The notes: generated by a model not told the origin, from the sequence alone. A DNA stretch of 64,000 nucleotides from an uncultured Clostridia bacterium (GCA_947646415.1 CANSGN010000008.1:1-64000), one strand, 5' to 3'; shown: positions 1 through 8,322, counted from the stretch's first letter. Made by a program: numbers and translations.

Positions 1-27
1 TTTCAAAGCCTTATAGGCTTAGAGCAT

Positions 28-48
28 ACCACCCCTCTTAGGGGTGGT
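28..48. repeat. Strong 9-bp hairpin at the window edge, possible end of an IS200/IS605-type element
   Basis: The arms ACCACCCCT and AGGGGTGGT are perfectly complementary and separated by a three-base loop. A smaller dyad (AGCC/GGCT) lies just left at about 7-19. There is no T-tract directly after the hairpin, so it does not look like an ordinary terminator. A subterminal hairpin of this kind is common at IS200/IS605 ends, but no transposase is inside the window. One forward frame is open from base 1 to a stop at 157-159, but it runs through the hairpin and shows no recognisable family. The mobile-element reading is therefore an inference from shape only. Confidence 0.3.
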
Positions 49-119
49 TATGATTCTGCTTTTGATTTTGTGAAAAACATTAAAAAATCGGTACTAAATT
101 GTAAATATTTGTTGTACTG

Positions 120-1589
120 TTATTCGATTTTGTATATTTTTGTTGCAATTAAGTTTTGAAAAGCTGTATCGTGTTCCACAAATATCATTGTGGGAGAGTA
201 TTCGCTAAGTAGTTCTTCAAGCTGTATGCGAGAGAAAATGTCCAAATAGTTAAGCGGCTCGTCCCATACATATAAATGTGCTTTTTGAGATAGGCTTTTT
301 GCAATTAAAATTTTCTTTTTTTGCCCCGCTGATAAATATTGCATATTGATATTATAATTTTGCTTTTCAAATCCCATTTTATCCAAAATTGCTCTAAATA
401 ATGCCTCATCTATTTTGCTGTCCTTTGCAAAATCGGTTATATTGCCTTGCAAAGTGTCGTAAGATTGCGGTATATACGAAATTATAAGGTCATTTGGAAT
501 ATTTAAGGTGCCTATGTAGTTTGAAGATTGCTTCAAAATTATTTTAAGCAAACTGCTTTTGCCACACCCGTTTTTGCCGTCAAGTAAAATTCGGTCGCCT
601 TGGTTAACATACAAATTTATCGGCTTGCATATAGGTGTATTATCATATTCGATTTGTAGGTCGGTGATTTGTATAAAATTTCTTTTGCGATACTCCAAAT
701 TTTCTATTTTCAACTTAAAGGTTTGCTCGTTATCCTTTAATAGTGCCGATTTTTGTTCGATTATTTTGTTTTGTCTGTTTTCGGTTGCCTTGGCTCGTTT
801 CATCATTTTTGCAGATTTATGACCAATAAATCCTCTATCCACAGGGCCGTTACCATATTTTGTAGATTCTATTTTATTACTCCAATCGGCGGTTTGTTTA
901 GCGGCTTTGGATAGACGTGCGATTTCTTTTTTTAGCTCCTCGTTTTGCGCTTGCTCCGAGATTTGTCTTTGATTGTAATTTTCAAACCAACTGCTAAAAT
1001 TGCCTTGAGTAACTGTTATACTGCTTTTATATATTGCTAAGATATGGTTGACAGTACTATCCAAAAAGTTTCTATCATGTGAAACTAAAATAAAGTTTTT
1101 CTTGTTTTTTAAATAATTAGCCACTACCTTTCTGCCGTCGCTGTCCAAATGGTTTGTAGGCTCATCAATAAGCAGATAGTTGTTATCTTTTAAAAATAGC
1201 CCCGCAAGTAACACTTTTGTTTTTTCGCCGTTTGAAAGGTTTGAGAAATTTTTGTACAGAGTATCATAGTCAAAATTTAAATAAGAAAACTCTCGGATTA
1301 TTTCCCATTCCTCAACAATAGGGCAAATGTCAAATAAAATTTCAATTACATTTCTGTTTGGATTTTTTACCTCGAAAGGGAAGTAAGTAAATTTAACATT
1401 TGCAGAAATATTTCCCTCATACTCCAAATTGCCTAAAAGCAAATTTAAAAAAGTAGTTTTGCCTCGTCCGTTTCTACCTACCATACCAAGTTTCCAATTT
1501 GTATCTATTTGAAAACTCACTTTTTCAAAAATATTTTTATCGCTTCCTTCATAGGAAAATGTTAAGTTTTGTATATTTATTAATGCCAT
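120..1589 (-). CDS. ABC-F family ATPase, Lsa-like ribosomal protection protein
   Basis: This 489-residue protein has two ATP-binding cassettes and no membrane segments, the layout of ABC-F proteins, which bind the ribosomal E site and displace antibiotics rather than pump them. The first cassette shows Walker A GRNGRGKTT (residues 38-46), signature LSNGEKTK and Walker B LLIDEPTNHLD. The second shows GKNGCGKSS, LSAGQKKK and WDEPLNYLD. A charged linker of about 90 residues (roughly 210-300) joins them. The second-cassette signature and Walker B wording resemble the Lsa group (lincosamide, streptogramin A and pleuromutilin protection). The substrate range cannot be read from sequence. The start is set at the ATG behind AGGAGTG; a GTG nine bases upstream lies inside that ribosome site and is unlikely. 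A promoter, short leader ORF and intrinsic terminator upstream suggest drug-inducible attenuation. Confidence 0.9.
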   Translation of the reverse strand: MALINIQNLTFSYEGSDKNIFEKVSFQIDTNWKLGMVGRNGRGKTTFLNLLLGNLEYEGNISANVKFTYFPFEVKNPNRNVIEILFDICPIVEEWEIIREFSYLNFDYDTLYKNFSNLSNGEKTKVLLAGLFLKDNNYLLIDEPTNHLDSDGRKVVANYLKNKKNFILVSHDRNFLDSTVNHILAIYKSSITVTQGNFSSWFENYNQRQISEQAQNEELKKEIARLSKAAKQTADWSNKIESTKYGNGPVDRGFIGHKSAKMMKRAKATENRQNKIIEQKSALLKDNEQTFKLKIENLEYRKRNFIQITDLQIEYDNTPICKPINLYVNQGDRILLDGKNGCGKSSLLKIILKQSSNYIGTLNIPNDLIISYIPQSYDTLQGNITDFAKDSKIDEALFRAILDKMGFEKQNYNINMQYLSAGQKKKILIAKSLSQKAHLYVWDEPLNYLDIFSRIQLEELLSEYSPTMIFVEHDTAFQNLIATKIYKIE

Positions 1590-1642
1590 TTTTATCACTC
1601 CTTTTTTTGTTTAGTTAAAAAGCTTGCAATGTAAATAAAGTG

Positions 1643-1677
1643 AAAAAAAGCTATCGAGAAAGTATATCTCAATAGCC
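1643..1677 (-). terminator. Intrinsic terminator in the ABC-F leader (attenuator)
   Basis: On the minus strand GCTATTGAGA pairs with TCTCGATAGC (ten pairs, one G-U) around a seven-base loop, and seven T residues follow directly. It lies about 55 bases upstream of the ABC-F start and downstream of the promoter at 1801-1829. It would therefore stop transcription before the gene unless antiterminated. Confidence 0.8.
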
Positions 1678-1750
1678 GTTATGCTTTGTATATTCAACTT
1701 TCTTGCATCACAAAGAGCCTGCAATATTTATTGCATACTCAATATTCAAT

Positions 1751-1771
1751 TTAGCAAGAAAGAATCTCCAT
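1751..1771 (-). CDS. Leader peptide MEILSC upstream of the ABC-F gene
   Basis: A six-codon ORF (ATG to TAA, MEILSC) follows a GGAATAGGTG ribosome-site-like stretch and lies between the ABC-F promoter and the leader terminator. Its codons on the minus strand include CTTTCTTGC, complementary over nine bases to a downstream leader segment at 1698-1706. That is the arrangement expected if a drug-stalled ribosome changes the leader fold. Leader peptides of this kind precede many antibiotic-resistance ABC-F genes. That this one is translated is inferred. Confidence 0.6.
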   Translation of the reverse strand: MEILSC

Positions 1772-1800
1772 TTCGCACCTATTCCTAGTTTGATAATTTG

Positions 1801-1829
1801 ATTATATCATATTATTTTAAAATAAGCAA
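1801..1829 (-). promoter_or_regulatory. Sigma-A type promoter of the ABC-F leader
   Basis: The minus strand reads TTGCTT, 17 bases, TATAAT. Transcription would start near 1794, giving a leader of about 200 nucleotides that contains the small ORF and the terminator. Confidence 0.75.
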
Positions 1830-1861
1830 GTTTTTGACTGAAAAAATTTATTTAAAATAAC

Positions 1862-2632
1862 TTAGATTTTCCTATTTTCATCATTTTCCCTTTGATATTC
1901 TTTAGGTACTGAAGTATCCCAAAGGTTATTGCGGGATGGGTTATAAATTGCTCCAAGCATTATTTGTTTTGTGCCTAATGTTTTGTTATTAAGTTGTTCT
2001 ATTAATTGCTTTGTTTCGCTTCGGTTAGAGTTTTTATCCTTAGGGCAAGGATTGTGCACGATAGGGAAGTTGTATTTTTTGCATAAGGCAGACAAATATT
2101 TTTCCTCTATGTAAATAAAAGGTCTTATCAATGTCATATTTGTTCTATCCATAAAGCTAACAGGGGAAAAAGTGCTAAATCTTCCCTCGTTCATAAGGCA
2201 CATAAGCATTGTTTCCAATATGTCGTCGGCATTATGTCCCAAAGCGATTTTATTACAACCATGTTGAATTGCAACTGTATTAAGCGCACCTCTTCGCATT
2301 TTTGAGCAAAGCGAACAAGGCGATTTTTCCTTTCTGTCTTCAAAAATTATTTTAGCAATATCCGTATCGTGTATTATCAAATGGATATCTTGCTGTTTAC
2401 AAAAGTCTTTTAATGCCTGAACTTCTTCCGCTTTGGTTTGCTCAAACCCAAGATTAATGTTTATGGCGATAATATCAAATTTATATGGAGCGAAATTTTT
2501 GTACGCATTTAAAATCGCAAGCAGACAAATGCTGTCTTTTCCGCCGCTTACGCCAACGGCAATTTTATCTCCCTCTTTAATCATTTTATAATCGTCAATG
2601 GCTCTTCGTGTAAGTCCGAGTATTTTTTGCAT
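1862..2632 (-). CDS. ttcA: TtcA-family PP-loop tRNA 2-thiolation protein
   Basis: The protein belongs to the PP-loop ATPases that adenylate tRNA bases before sulfur insertion; TtcA makes 2-thiocytidine at position 32 with a [4Fe-4S] cluster. The ATP motif SGGKDS is at residues 29-34. The cluster cysteines fit C106 and C109 (CSLC) and C196 (NPCPKD). A conserved LGHNADD segment follows the cysteine pair. The start is placed at the ATG after AAAGGGGTTAGCT, giving 256 residues; an upstream ATG ten codons earlier lacks a ribosome site. Clostridia often carry several TtcA-like proteins, so the exact tRNA position modified is not certain. The gene is transcribed alone, divergently from the next gene. 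Confidence 0.85.
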   Translation of the reverse strand: MQKILGLTRRAIDDYKMIKEGDKIAVGVSGGKDSICLLAILNAYKNFAPYKFDIIAININLGFEQTKAEEVQALKDFCKQQDIHLIIHDTDIAKIIFEDRKEKSPCSLCSKMRRGALNTVAIQHGCNKIALGHNADDILETMLMCLMNEGRFSTFSPVSFMDRTNMTLIRPFIYIEEKYLSALCKKYNFPIVHNPCPKDKNSNRSETKQLIEQLNNKTLGTKQIMLGAIYNPSRNNLWDTSVPKEYQRENDENRKI

Positions 2633-2712
2633 AGCTAACCCCTTTATTATCGCTAAAATCATTATAATTTTGCTTGCTAGGTATATAATATATATTAATA
2701 TACACTATCTTA

Positions 2713-2741
2713 TTGACTTTATGCAACCATTTAGTTATAAT
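2713..2741 (+). promoter_or_regulatory. Promoter for the COG2426 gene
   Basis: TTGACT, 17 bases, TATAAT. It is followed by a leader of about 85 bases before the ATG at 2833. Confidence 0.7.
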
Positions 2742-2832
2742 TAAATAGTATAAAAATACAATATAGTATGCTGATTTAATATTTTATATAAAATTTTATA
2801 ATCAAATCTATGTTGATGCGGAGATGTGCTAA

Positions 2833-3708
2833 ATGGCAGATGCGGTAATAAATTTTTTTAGAGAGCTTCTTAATAACGATATTTTGACGATATTTATTAT
2901 ATCGATGTTGCCTATTGTGGAGTTGCGCGGTGCAATACCTGTTGCAATAGAAATGGGGCTTAGTTGGTACGAAGCTTTCGGCTATGCTTTTTTAGGCTCT
3001 ATTATCGTAGCTCCGATTTTGCTTTTGATTTTAATGCCGATATTAAATGCTATGAAGAAAATAAAAATTTTCCGCGGGCTTGCAAACGCTGTGGAAAGTT
3101 TATTTAAGTCAAAGGCGGAAAGTGTAAGGAAAAAAGCGAACAAAGCAGACTCTAAAAATACGGAAGATATTATAAAAATGGTTGGCGTATTTTTATTTGT
3201 AGCAATACCATTGCCTTTAACAGGTGTTTGGACGGGTACGGCAGTTGCAGTATTTTTGGGTTTGGGATTTTGGAAGTCTTTGCTTGCAGTAAGTTTGGGT
3301 AACATTTCCTCCGGCTTGATAATGACAGGATTGAGCATATTGTTTAAAGATAATTTGAATTTGTTTTTAACGATATTTATGGTCGCTGTTTTGGCTCTAT
3401 TGGTTATCAACATCATTTATTTGGTTGTTAAAGGCAAGATAAAAAAGAAAAAAGCCGCACAAAACACATTGTATAATGAGGACGAAAATAGCTTTTCAAA
3501 TAGTTTCGAAACAGTGAAAGATAAGGATAAAAATAATAGCACAGATTGTAAAAACAACTGCAGTAAATTAATATCCGAGACAGATGCGGATAATATTTAT
3601 AAAAAGAATAATGTTGACGAAATTGAACAAAAACCTTGCGAAAATCGGGATATTATCACTAAAACAGATGTTTCTAATATAAAAAATGCTGAAAATAACA
3701 ATGATTAA
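2833..3708 (+). CDS. COG2426 / small multidrug export family membrane protein
   Basis: The 291-residue protein matches the family annotated as small multidrug export (PF06695, COG2426) by its opening hydrophobic segment, the motif LPIVELRGAIPVA, and the later PLPLTGVWTGT segment. It has about four to five membrane segments within residues 1-200. The family name reflects an early guess; its substrate is not established. The C-terminal 90 residues are hydrophilic, rich in Asn, Asp and Lys, and form an extension beyond the usual family length with no recognisable domain. The start follows GGAG with a nine-base gap. It precedes the transporter gene by 63 bases, probably in one transcript. Confidence 0.8.
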   Translation: MADAVINFFRELLNNDILTIFIISMLPIVELRGAIPVAIEMGLSWYEAFGYAFLGSIIVAPILLLILMPILNAMKKIKIFRGLANAVESLFKSKAESVRKKANKADSKNTEDIIKMVGVFLFVAIPLPLTGVWTGTAVAVFLGLGFWKSLLAVSLGNISSGLIMTGLSILFKDNLNLFLTIFMVAVLALLVINIIYLVVKGKIKKKKAAQNTLYNEDENSFSNSFETVKDKDKNNSTDCKNNCSKLISETDADNIYKKNNVDEIEQKPCENRDIITKTDVSNIKNAENNND

Positions 3709-3771
3709 AAGTATATAGAAAGTAAATAATTTGTGGGGAGAATAAAGAAATAAAATAACGGGAGCAAAAAG

Positions 3772-5259
3772 TTGAACAAGCAAAAGAGTAACAAAGGGTT
3801 TACAAGTAAATTTGGATTTTTAATGGCAACGGTTGGGTCGGCTGTCGGTCTTGGCAATTTGTGGAGTTTTCCATACAGAGTAGGTCAAGGCGGCGGTGCG
3901 GCTTTTGTTTTTATCTATATCATTATGGTTTGCTTGGTCGGTGTCATAGCAATGATAGGCGAGTTTGTCATAGGCAAACGTTCGGGCGTGAATGTTATTG
4001 ATACTTTTGGCGGGATAAGCAAGTGGGCTAAATGGCTTGGTTACCTCGGCGTTATTGTTCCTTTTTTGATTTTGTGTTATTACCAGGTAATCGGCGGTTG
4101 GTCGATTAAATATATGGTTGACTATATTGGCGGTATTGGCGTTGCAAGCGGAGCAAATCATGTAGGCGATATGTTTGGTACATTTACGCAAAGCGTAGGT
4201 ATGCCTGTACTTTACTTGTTCATATTTGCTTTTGTGGTTGCAATCATAGTTTTGTTCGGAGTTAACAAAGGTATTGAAAAAGCAAGTAAAATACTTATGC
4301 CCGCACTGTTCGTTTGTTTGATAATTGTAGTTATCAAAAGTTTGACCTTGCCAAATGCGTCCAAGGGTCTAGAGTTTTTGTTCAAACCCGATTTTACAAA
4401 AGTAAGCGGCTCTACAATATTATCTGCACTAGGGCAAGTGTTTTTCAGTATGTCGCTTGGTATGGGTATTAATGTTGCTTACGGAAGTTATATGAAAGAC
4501 AATATGAATATCGGCAAAAGCAGTGTAATGGTAGGTATTATGGATACAGTTATTGCAATGCTTGCGGGCATGGCGATATTTCCGGCAGTATTTTCCTTTG
4601 GGCTTGAGCCTACTGCAGGACCTGGATTGTTGTTTGTAGTACTTGCCGAAGTTTTTGCAAGTATGGGACCTATCGCGGGTAGGATTTTTGGTGCAATTTT
4701 CTTTATGCTTGTAATTCTTGCCGCAACAACATCGTCAATCGCTTTGCTTGAAGTGCCTGTACAATTTATTGTGGAAAAATTTCATATAAACAGAAAATTG
4801 GCATCCATGTGTGTAGCGGGAATTGTTTTTGGTATAGGCTCGTTTATCGCTATGTCATTCGGGGTTAAAAATTTGCAGGTCGAAGGTGTAGATTTGTTAA
4901 CACTGTTTGATTCCGTTACAAACAAAATTATTTTGCCTATTACTGCAGCCACGACCTGTCTGCTTGTCGGGTTTAAAGTTAAACCTAAAAATTTGATGGA
5001 TGATTTGGGTGCAGATACAAAAAATAAAATTATCATTTACAAGATTTGGGGCTTTTTAATAAGATATATCACTCCGATTGGCATTTTATGTGTGCTTGGA
5101 ATAGGTGTTTATGAGGTAATTTCCGGACAGGCGGGCTTTACAACAGTAAGCGGAAAACTCGCAATTATATTATCCGCCGTGTTACTAGTGCTTTTCAGCA
5201 TAATAGCAAATGTGATAGTCAATTATGTGGAAAATAAAAAGCGGTTTAAACTCAATTAG
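3772..5259 (+). CDS. Sodium-dependent transporter of the SNF/NSS family
   Basis: This 495-residue protein with about 12 membrane helices is a neurotransmitter:sodium symporter homologue, which typically moves amino acids with sodium into the cell. Helix 1 carries the family signature ATVGSAVGLGNLWSFPYR, whose unwound segment binds sodium and substrate, and GGGAAFVFIY follows. Later family landmarks include GPGLLFVVL and TSSIALLEV. The start is a TTG seven bases after GGGAG; the next in-frame ATG would delete the cytoplasmic N-terminus and cut into helix 1. The substrate cannot be told from the sequence. An intrinsic terminator follows at 5289-5322. Confidence 0.9.
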   Translation: MNKQKSNKGFTSKFGFLMATVGSAVGLGNLWSFPYRVGQGGGAAFVFIYIIMVCLVGVIAMIGEFVIGKRSGVNVIDTFGGISKWAKWLGYLGVIVPFLILCYYQVIGGWSIKYMVDYIGGIGVASGANHVGDMFGTFTQSVGMPVLYLFIFAFVVAIIVLFGVNKGIEKASKILMPALFVCLIIVVIKSLTLPNASKGLEFLFKPDFTKVSGSTILSALGQVFFSMSLGMGINVAYGSYMKDNMNIGKSSVMVGIMDTVIAMLAGMAIFPAVFSFGLEPTAGPGLLFVVLAEVFASMGPIAGRIFGAIFFMLVILAATTSSIALLEVPVQFIVEKFHINRKLASMCVAGIVFGIGSFIAMSFGVKNLQVEGVDLLTLFDSVTNKIILPITAATTCLLVGFKVKPKNLMDDLGADTKNKIIIYKIWGFLIRYITPIGILCVLGIGVYEVISGQAGFTTVSGKLAIILSAVLLVLFSIIANVIVNYVENKKRFKLN

Positions 5260-5288
5260 TATTTTTAGGAATAAATAAAAACAAACAG

Positions 5289-5322
5289 GAATGATTAAGT
5301 ATGTTGCTTAGTCATTCTTTTT
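5289..5322 (+). terminator. Intrinsic terminator after the SNF transporter
   Basis: GAATGATTAAG pairs with CTTAGTCATTC (one G-U) around a seven-base loop, followed by a run of T. Confidence 0.85.
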
Positions 5323-5341
5323 ATTATTAGCTATAAAAAGA

Positions 5342-5370
5342 TTGCTTTTAATAAAAATATAATATATAAT
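5342..5370 (+). promoter_or_regulatory. Promoter for the walJ operon
   Basis: TTGCTT, 17 bases, TATAAT, about 55 bases before the walJ ATG. Confidence 0.65.
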
Positions 5371-5425
5371 TAAAATGTATATGATTTATTTATTAAAAAT
5401 AATTAGTTGATAGACAGAGGTAAAA

Positions 5426-6205
5426 ATGCGGATTTGTTCGCTTGGTAGCGGTAGTAAAGGTAATTGTATATATATAAATGTGGAAGGACAAGGGATTGTA
5501 ATTGATAACGGACTGTCTTGTAGGGAACTTAAAAACCGAATGCAAAGCATAGGGTTGGGTTTTTCCGACATTAGTCATATTTTGATTACTCACGACCACA
5601 GCGACCATGTAAAAGGCATAGGTATTCTTGCCAGAGAAACGCAGGCTAAAGTTTACGCTCATCCGCAATGTTTTAAGGCAATCGCCGGAAAAGTCGGGGA
5701 TGTTGATTACTGCGGGGATAACGAAAATTATGAAAATGGTTTTTATATTGGCGGGGTATTTGTAAAGCCGTTCCGCACGCCGCACGATGCTACCTATTCG
5801 GTCGGCTATAGGATAGAAGGGGAAGGCAAAGTGTTTGCTTTGGCGACAGACCTTGGGGTGGTAACCGAAAGTATTTTAAAGCATTTAACGGGTACTGACC
5901 TTACGGTAATAGAATCGAATCATGACATTAACATGTTAAAAAAGGGGCATTATCCCGAACAATTAAAGCGTAGGATAATGAGCAACCGCGGACATCTTGC
6001 AAATTTTGAAACGGCAAATGCAATAGTAAAGCTTGCGCCAAGCTCAAAAAGGTTTTTGCTTGCTCATCTTAGCGAAGATAATAATTTGAAAGAACTTGCT
6101 TTTAAGGAAAGCGGCAATGCCCTTAAAAGTATGGGTGCGGAAAAAGGGGATATAATTTTGGATGTACTTGACCAATATGTTCCTAGCAAAATTTATGATA
6201 TTTAA
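5426..6205 (+). CDS. walJ: MBL-fold metallohydrolase WalJ/YycJ
   Basis: The 259-residue protein opens with MRICSLGSGSKGNC and carries the metallo-beta-lactamase motif THDHSDH (around residues 54-60), which binds the two catalytic metals; a later DLG and ESNHD supply further ligands. This is the WalJ/YycJ family, linked in Firmicutes to the WalRK cell-wall regulon and to coordination of division and replication. Its biochemical substrate is unsettled, with nuclease-like activity reported for the family. No walRK genes are present here, but rlmH downstream preserves part of the usual neighbourhood. The ATG is preceded by AGAGG. Confidence 0.88.
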   Translation: MRICSLGSGSKGNCIYINVEGQGIVIDNGLSCRELKNRMQSIGLGFSDISHILITHDHSDHVKGIGILARETQAKVYAHPQCFKAIAGKVGDVDYCGDNENYENGFYIGGVFVKPFRTPHDATYSVGYRIEGEGKVFALATDLGVVTESILKHLTGTDLTVIESNHDINMLKKGHYPEQLKRRIMSNRGHLANFETANAIVKLAPSSKRFLLAHLSEDNNLKELAFKESGNALKSMGAEKGDIILDVLDQYVPSKIYDI

Positions 6206-6255
6206 TTTGTCTACAGCAAAATATAAATTTTAAAAATTGTTTATACAGGTGGAAT

Positions 6256-7440
6256 ATGAAAAAAATCGAAGATATTAACAAAAGTTATTTTGGACCTAGG
6301 GTAAGCGACGGAGCAGGAGTATTTGTTGCCGGTTTTGTATTTTTATATATTTTTCAAGTAGTTTTGCTTTTAATCGCATATTTAACGGGTGTTGATATAA
6401 ACAATCTTGAAACTTTGCCACTATGGTTTTCATGGGTAATGTTGTTCATCAATCAAGTTGCGATTGTATTGGCAGTGTTGGCTTATAGCGGAATCGCTCG
6501 CAAACCTTTACTTCGTGAGTGCAGGATAGAGCGTAAATTAAATTATAAACAAATTTTGATACTGCCTGTTATAGCTATATTTGGCATTTTGGCATTTTTG
6601 CCGCTTGCACAAGGCTTTGTACAACTTGTAACTTTGATTACAAAAAAACCTCCAAGTGTCGGTATCGGTATTGGTACTAAGTGGTGGGAAGTACTTGTTT
6701 CAATAATTTTCGTTTGTGTTTTTCCTGCAATCGGGGAAGAAATATTATTCCGCGGCTGTGTTGCAAGAAGCCTTAAGCGAAAAAATTATTTGTTTGCAAT
6801 ACTAGTGTCGGGATTTATGTTTTCAATTTTTCACGGCAATGCGGCACAAACAGTTCATCAATTTTTTATCGGTTTAGTATTTGCTTATGTATATTTTGTA
6901 ACAGGCTCATTGCTTGCATCAATAATTTGCCATTTTTCAAACAATGCACTAGCAGTTTTGTTTGATGTTATACTTGTAAATGTTGATGTTCAAATTTCAA
7001 ATGGTGCATTAATAGCAATTTACGTTGTAATGAGTATTGTCGGATTTGTGGGATTGTATTTCTTGCTAAGATATATTATGAAATTAAGTAAACAAGCAAA
7101 AGGGATAGAAAATACTACCGATAAAATGGCTTGGGCAAAGGACCTTGGCAAGGCATTTACCGCACAAGGTATCAAGGATAATTACACTAGGTTGGAAAAC
7201 TCTTTAAAATCGTTATTTGACGACCCTTGCGATGGCATAAATTTAAATGGCGATATCCAAATTGAAAATGATAATTTGCAAGCTGATAGTTGTGCTACAG
7301 GCAATCAAGATAATCAATTAGATAAACTTTTGACCGAGGCAAATAAGCAGACTATCAAAAAACGTAAAAAATTCGATTTGTTCTCATTGATTGCGGCAAT
7401 CGGCATTGCTCTTGCTGTATGGATAATTAATTTGCTATGA
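6256..7440 (+). CDS. CPBP (CAAX/Abi) family intramembrane metalloprotease
   Basis: The 394-residue protein has about eight membrane helices and the three CPBP motifs: GEEILFRG (glutamates 161-162 and Arg 166), FSIFHGN, and CHFSNN. These residues line a membrane-embedded glutamate-dependent protease site, as in Rce1/MmRce1. After the core, residues of roughly 280-375 are soluble and poorly conserved, and a final hydrophobic helix ends the protein, which is longer than many family members. It lies between walJ and rlmH, where Bacilli usually carry the serine protease HtrC/YycK. The stop overlaps the rlmH start (ATGA), so the two are translationally coupled. Substrates are unknown. Confidence 0.87.
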   Translation: MKKIEDINKSYFGPRVSDGAGVFVAGFVFLYIFQVVLLLIAYLTGVDINNLETLPLWFSWVMLFINQVAIVLAVLAYSGIARKPLLRECRIERKLNYKQILILPVIAIFGILAFLPLAQGFVQLVTLITKKPPSVGIGIGTKWWEVLVSIIFVCVFPAIGEEILFRGCVARSLKRKNYLFAILVSGFMFSIFHGNAAQTVHQFFIGLVFAYVYFVTGSLLASIICHFSNNALAVLFDVILVNVDVQISNGALIAIYVVMSIVGFVGLYFLLRYIMKLSKQAKGIENTTDKMAWAKDLGKAFTAQGIKDNYTRLENSLKSLFDDPCDGINLNGDIQIENDNLQADSCATGNQDNQLDKLLTEANKQTIKKRKKFDLFSLIAAIGIALAVWIINLL

Positions 7441-7898
7441 ATATCAACATAATTTGCATAGGAAAAATCAAGGAAAGCTTTTATCGTGATGCTGTTGCGG
7501 AGTATGCAAAGCGTCTTACAAGATTTTGCAAGTTTAACATAGTAGAACTTGCGGAAAGCAGGCTTGAGGGGAATGAGATAAATAAAGTAAAACTAAACGA
7601 GGGTAAAAGCATTTTGTCCAAATTAAAAGGATATGTCATTATTTTAGATTTGGGAGGCAATATGCTATCCAGCCCCGATTTGGCAGAAAAAATTGACAGC
7701 TTGCAAAGCAGCGGAGTAAGTCAAATATCCTTTGTTATAGGCGGCTCTTACGGATTGTCCGACGAAGTTAAACAAAAGGCAGATTTTAGCTTGTGTTTTG
7801 GTAAAATGACCTATCCGCATCAACTTATGCGAGTGATTTTGTCGGAACAAATTTATCGTGCTTTTATGATAAACAGTAATTCGGAATATCACAAATGA
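7437..7898 (+). CDS. rlmH: 23S rRNA pseudouridine-1915 N3-methyltransferase RlmH
   Basis: RlmH is a small SPOUT methyltransferase that methylates pseudouridine 1915 in helix 69 of 23S rRNA on assembled ribosomes. The 153-residue length and the landmarks fit: INIICIGKIKE at the start, FVIGGSYGLSDEV (the SAM-binding knot), MTYPHQLMRVILSEQIYRA, and the terminal YHK. The last residues read NSNSEYHK, where most family members have a Pro before YHK, a small deviation. It overlaps the preceding protease gene by four bases. The 165-bp repeats begin seven bases after its stop. Confidence 0.93.
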   Translation: MNINIICIGKIKESFYRDAVAEYAKRLTRFCKFNIVELAESRLEGNEINKVKLNEGKSILSKLKGYVIILDLGGNMLSSPDLAEKIDSLQSSGVSQISFVIGGSYGLSDEVKQKADFSLCFGKMTYPHQLMRVILSEQIYRAFMINSNSEYHK

Positions 7899-7904
7899 GC
7901 GCTC

Positions 7905-8234
7905 GTTACGACCTTATAGAGTGATTTTTTTAAAATAAAAAAATCGACTCGTTAGCGGTCGAACTCGCTCACTCGGACCAAATGTGAAATTTCGCTACGC
8001 TGTATTTCAGTCCGACTTGTAAGGTGTATTTATCTGTTATCAACAAGAAAAGTAATAAACTCAGACATTGTTACGACCTTATGGAGTGATTTTTTTAAAA
8101 TAAAAAAATCGACTCGTTAGCGGTCGAACTCGCTTACTCGGACCAAACGTGAAATTTCGCTACGCTGTATTTCAGTCCGACTTACAAGGAGTGTTTATCG
8201 GCTATCAACAAGAAAAGTAATAAACGCAAAACAT
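7905..8234. repeat. Two tandem copies of a 165-bp intergenic repeat
   Basis: Copy 1 spans 7905-8069 and copy 2 spans 8070-8234, with the same length and only scattered substitutions. A third copy is cut off after GTTACGACCTT at 8235. Each copy contains an A/T dyad (seven T, AAAAT, seven A), a small hairpin CGAC/GTCG, and a nested stem in which CGGAC and TGAAAT pair with ATTTCA and GTCCG around a GC-containing loop. No ORF spans the copies. The segment fills the gap between rlmH and the M14 peptidase gene. The paired substitutions and stems suggest a mobile or RNA-forming repeat rather than random duplication. Confidence 0.85.
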
Positions 8235-8322
8235 TGTTACGACCTTTGTGAGGTTTTTTAGGTAAAAACACAAACTTTTTATTTTGCATATAATACAAGT
8301 AATACATAATGTGAGGTGTTAT

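Noticed and set aside
3820-4191. 123-codon minus-strand frame inside the SNF transporter
   Set aside because: It is antisense to a strongly conserved gene and has no recognisable motif or promoter.
7905-8250. CRISPR-like array
   Set aside because: The units are 165 bp, directly adjacent and without unique spacers, and no cas gene is present.
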